DNA of 64,000 nucleotides, from contig NZ_JAKGTI010000001.1 in NCBI RefSeq assembly GCF_021568695.1, forward strand, positions 1,550,001-1,614,000. The letters are read 5' to 3'. Shown here in pieces: positions 62,504 to 64,000 of the stretch. The position numbers and the translations under genes are program-made. The notes below the pieces were generated by a model. It had not been told where the DNA came from, searched no databases, and was given only the letters and a program-made list of their open reading frames with translations. Source of the DNA: Maritalea mediterranea (GTDB lineage Bacteria > Pseudomonadota > Alphaproteobacteria > Rhizobiales > Devosiaceae). Position 1 is the stretch's first letter; every line of letters begins with the position of its first letter.

Positions 62504-63508
62504 ATGATGAAGAGGACAATTTTTGCAAAACACCTCCGCGAAAGCGCAATCTGGATCTTTATTGCACTGGAGTTGGCGTTTTTTGGCATTGCCGGCGAGT
62601 TCTTATCGCTGTCCGAAGGCAGCTTTTTGGCCCCGGACAATATGCTGCTTTTGATCAAGCAAACCGTGCCCTTGGGGATCATTGCGCTTGGCATGACCAT
62701 CATCATGATTAATGGCAATATCGACCTTTCGGTGGGCCCGATCTTTGCCCTGTGTGCCATCGTGCTTCTTGATACAATGACCTGGCCGATTTTTGCCGGT
62801 CTCGGCGATTGGGTGATCCCCGTTTCTTGGACATTGGCCATTCTGGTCGGCAGTATATTGGGTGCGATAAATGGCCTGATTGTTTGGAAAACCGGCGTGG
62901 ACGCCTTCATTGTCACCCTTGGCTCCATGCTTGGTTATCGTGGGCTGGTGTTCCTTTATAATGGCGAGCAGCCCACCTACCATTTGAACTGGACTTTGGT
63001 CGACATTGCGGAATCGACACCTCTGGGCATTCCGTTGCCCATCTTGATTTTTGCGGGGTGCATTGCTTTCACATGGTGGCTGACAAAACGCACGGCCCAT
63101 GGACGCAACGCCTTCGCCATAGGCGACAACCGCACCGCCGCCGTCAATGCAGGCATTCGGGTGGGGCCGCACATGGTGTGGAACTATGTATTGATCGGCT
63201 TTCTCGTGGCGGTGAGTTCCGTCACCTTCTATTCGGCCAGCGGGTCGGTGAACCCTAATGACGGGATGCTGTATGAGCTTTGGATCATCACAGCCGTTGT
63301 GCTGGGTGGCACCAAACTTGCCGGTGGCCGCGGCTCGATCATCGGCACAGTAGGTGGCGTGATTGCCATCCAGTTGATGCGCAAAGGGCTGGGCCATATC
63401 GGTGCAGATACGGCCATGGTGAACCTGGTGATCGGCAGCATTTTGATTGTGGTTCTCTATATTGACCGCCAGCTGAACCGCAAAGGCGAACAGGAGTTGA
63501 AGGCATGA
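62504..63508 (+). CDS. Second sugar ABC transporter permease (RbsC family)
   Basis: The 334-residue membrane protein again carries the BPD_transp_2 signatures GMTIIMINGNIDLSVGPIFALCAI, VTLGSMLGYRGLVFLYNGEQPTY and ITAVVLGGTKLAGGRGSIIGTVGGVIAIQ. Two different permeases in one ribose-type operon suggest a heterodimeric channel. I use ATG 62504 with GAGGAC upstream; an earlier in-frame ATG at 62393 would overlap the first permease. It overlaps the ATPase gene by 4 nt. Confidence 0.93.
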   Translation: MMKRTIFAKHLRESAIWIFIALELAFFGIAGEFLSLSEGSFLAPDNMLLLIKQTVPLGIIALGMTIIMINGNIDLSVGPIFALCAIVLLDTMTWPIFAGLGDWVIPVSWTLAILVGSILGAINGLIVWKTGVDAFIVTLGSMLGYRGLVFLYNGEQPTYHLNWTLVDIAESTPLGIPLPILIFAGCIAFTWWLTKRTAHGRNAFAIGDNRTAAVNAGIRVGPHMVWNYVLIGFLVAVSSVTFYSASGSVNPNDGMLYELWIITAVVLGGTKLAGGRGSIIGTVGGVIAIQLMRKGLGHIGADTAMVNLVIGSILIVVLYIDRQLNRKGEQELKA

Positions 63509-64000
63509 GTGATCAAAAACCGGTTCTGACCCTCAAAAATATCGTCAAAACCTTTCCTGGTGTTATCGCGCTGAATAAGGTCAGTCTTGATATTTTGCCG
63601 GGCGAAGTGCACGCTCTGATGGGCGAAAACGGCGCCGGCAAATCAACGCTGATGAAGGTTTTGGGCGGCATCTATCAGCCCGATGAGGGTCAAATCCTAG
63701 TGGCCGATAAGCCAACCATTTTGCGCACACCGCTTGAGGCAAAGAACAAAGGCATTGTGTTCATCCACCAGGAGTTGAGTCTTGCCGAAGAACTCTCAGT
63801 TGCAGAGAACATCTATATGGGCGAGTTGCCCTTGAAAAGCTTCGGCCGGGTCGACTGGGCCAAGCTTTATAGCGACGTTGATGAAATCCTTGATCGACTG
63901 AATTGTGGCTTTAAAGCGCAAACCATTGTGGGCGACTTGTCAATTGCCAACAAACAGATGGTTGAAATTGCGCGTGCCCTAACGGTGGACGCAAAAACAG
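63505..64000 (+). CDS. Sugar ABC transporter ATP-binding protein, truncated by window edge
   Basis: The first 165 residues of an RbsA-type ATPase: LKNIVKTFPGVIALNKVSL, Walker A GENGAGKSTLMKVL, Q-loop FIHQELSLAEELSVAENIYMG and the start of the signature LSIANKQMVEIARAL. The gene continues beyond 64000. Begins with ATGA overlapping the permease stop. Confidence 0.95.
   Translation, partial: MSDQKPVLTLKNIVKTFPGVIALNKVSLDILPGEVHALMGENGAGKSTLMKVLGGIYQPDEGQILVADKPTILRTPLEAKNKGIVFIHQELSLAEELSVAENIYMGELPLKSFGRVDWAKLYSDVDEILDRLNCGFKAQTIVGDLSIANKQMVEIARALTVDAKT

Noticed and set aside
1-64000. CRISPR arrays, rRNA and tRNA genes, riboswitches
   Set aside because: No regularly spaced repeats, no T-loop/anticodon pattern and no recognised riboswitch core were found by eye; a covariance-model scan was not possible.

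Overview
The window is from an alphaproteobacterium, probably a marine or host-associated member of the Rhodobacterales/Hyphomicrobiales group. The evidence is the rlpA-dacC-tmk-holB-metG-tatD-MBL housekeeping run, a methionine synthase split into separate polypeptides with DUF1638 and 'virulence factor' companions, PxpABC, an FeS-type photolyase and the style of the ABC transporters. No rRNA, tRNA or CRISPR array was recognised. Assignments rest on reading motifs by eye; no database search was possible.

Layout. 0-5 kb: an XRE/MmyB regulator divergent from a membrane-domain/alpha-beta-hydrolase fusion, a MerR regulator, a Pr6Pr membrane protein and an iron-sulfur photolyase. 5-10.2 kb: fhs-pxpB-pxpC-pxpA-folD, one overlapping + strand operon joining one-carbon folate enzymes to 5-oxoprolinase. 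10.2-15.9 kb: a convergent operon for a cobalamin-dependent methyl transfer system, most simply a split MetH (homocysteine module, B12 module, methyl-folate module, RamA-like reactivase) plus DUF1638 and a 'virulence factor' protein. 16-23.4 kb: cell-envelope and housekeeping genes.

23.4-42 kb is an accessory region, visibly richer in A+T. It holds a decayed GNAT gene, an intact IS30-family element, an IS3 remnant, an AlkD-like protein, a DUF1801 protein, a cupin, an orphan PrtN-type activator, a Fic/antitoxin pair, a small tyrosine recombinase, an Rnk-type factor and five GGDEF proteins, three of them GGDEF-EAL.

42-50.8 kb: an NQR-type NADH:quinone oxidoreductase operon (nqrABCDEF-apbE-nqrM) with CBS and UspA genes downstream. 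A five-heme periplasmic cytochrome is divergent from nqrA, with an FNR-type box midway between them and another in front of the usp gene. The NqrB here is short and has lost the periplasmic loop that carries the covalent FMN in ordinary NqrB.

50.8-64 kb: an eight-gene - strand catabolic operon (regulator, SDR, M24-family protein, E1-alpha, E1-beta, lipoyl E2, semialdehyde dehydrogenase, catalytic E2) divergent from a ribose-type ABC transporter that runs off the window. The regulator is a winged-helix domain fused to a sugar-type solute-binding domain without a signal peptide, and a TATCCAT dyad lies in the divergent promoter region.

Strongest candidates for undescribed biology: (i) Arg-rich C-terminal tails on three separate MetH-system proteins facing an acidic N-terminal head on the B12 protein; (ii) an NQR whose NqrB lacks the FMN loop, paired with a multiheme cytochrome; (iii) the wHTH-SBP fusion regulator and its uncharacterised pathway with a split E2.
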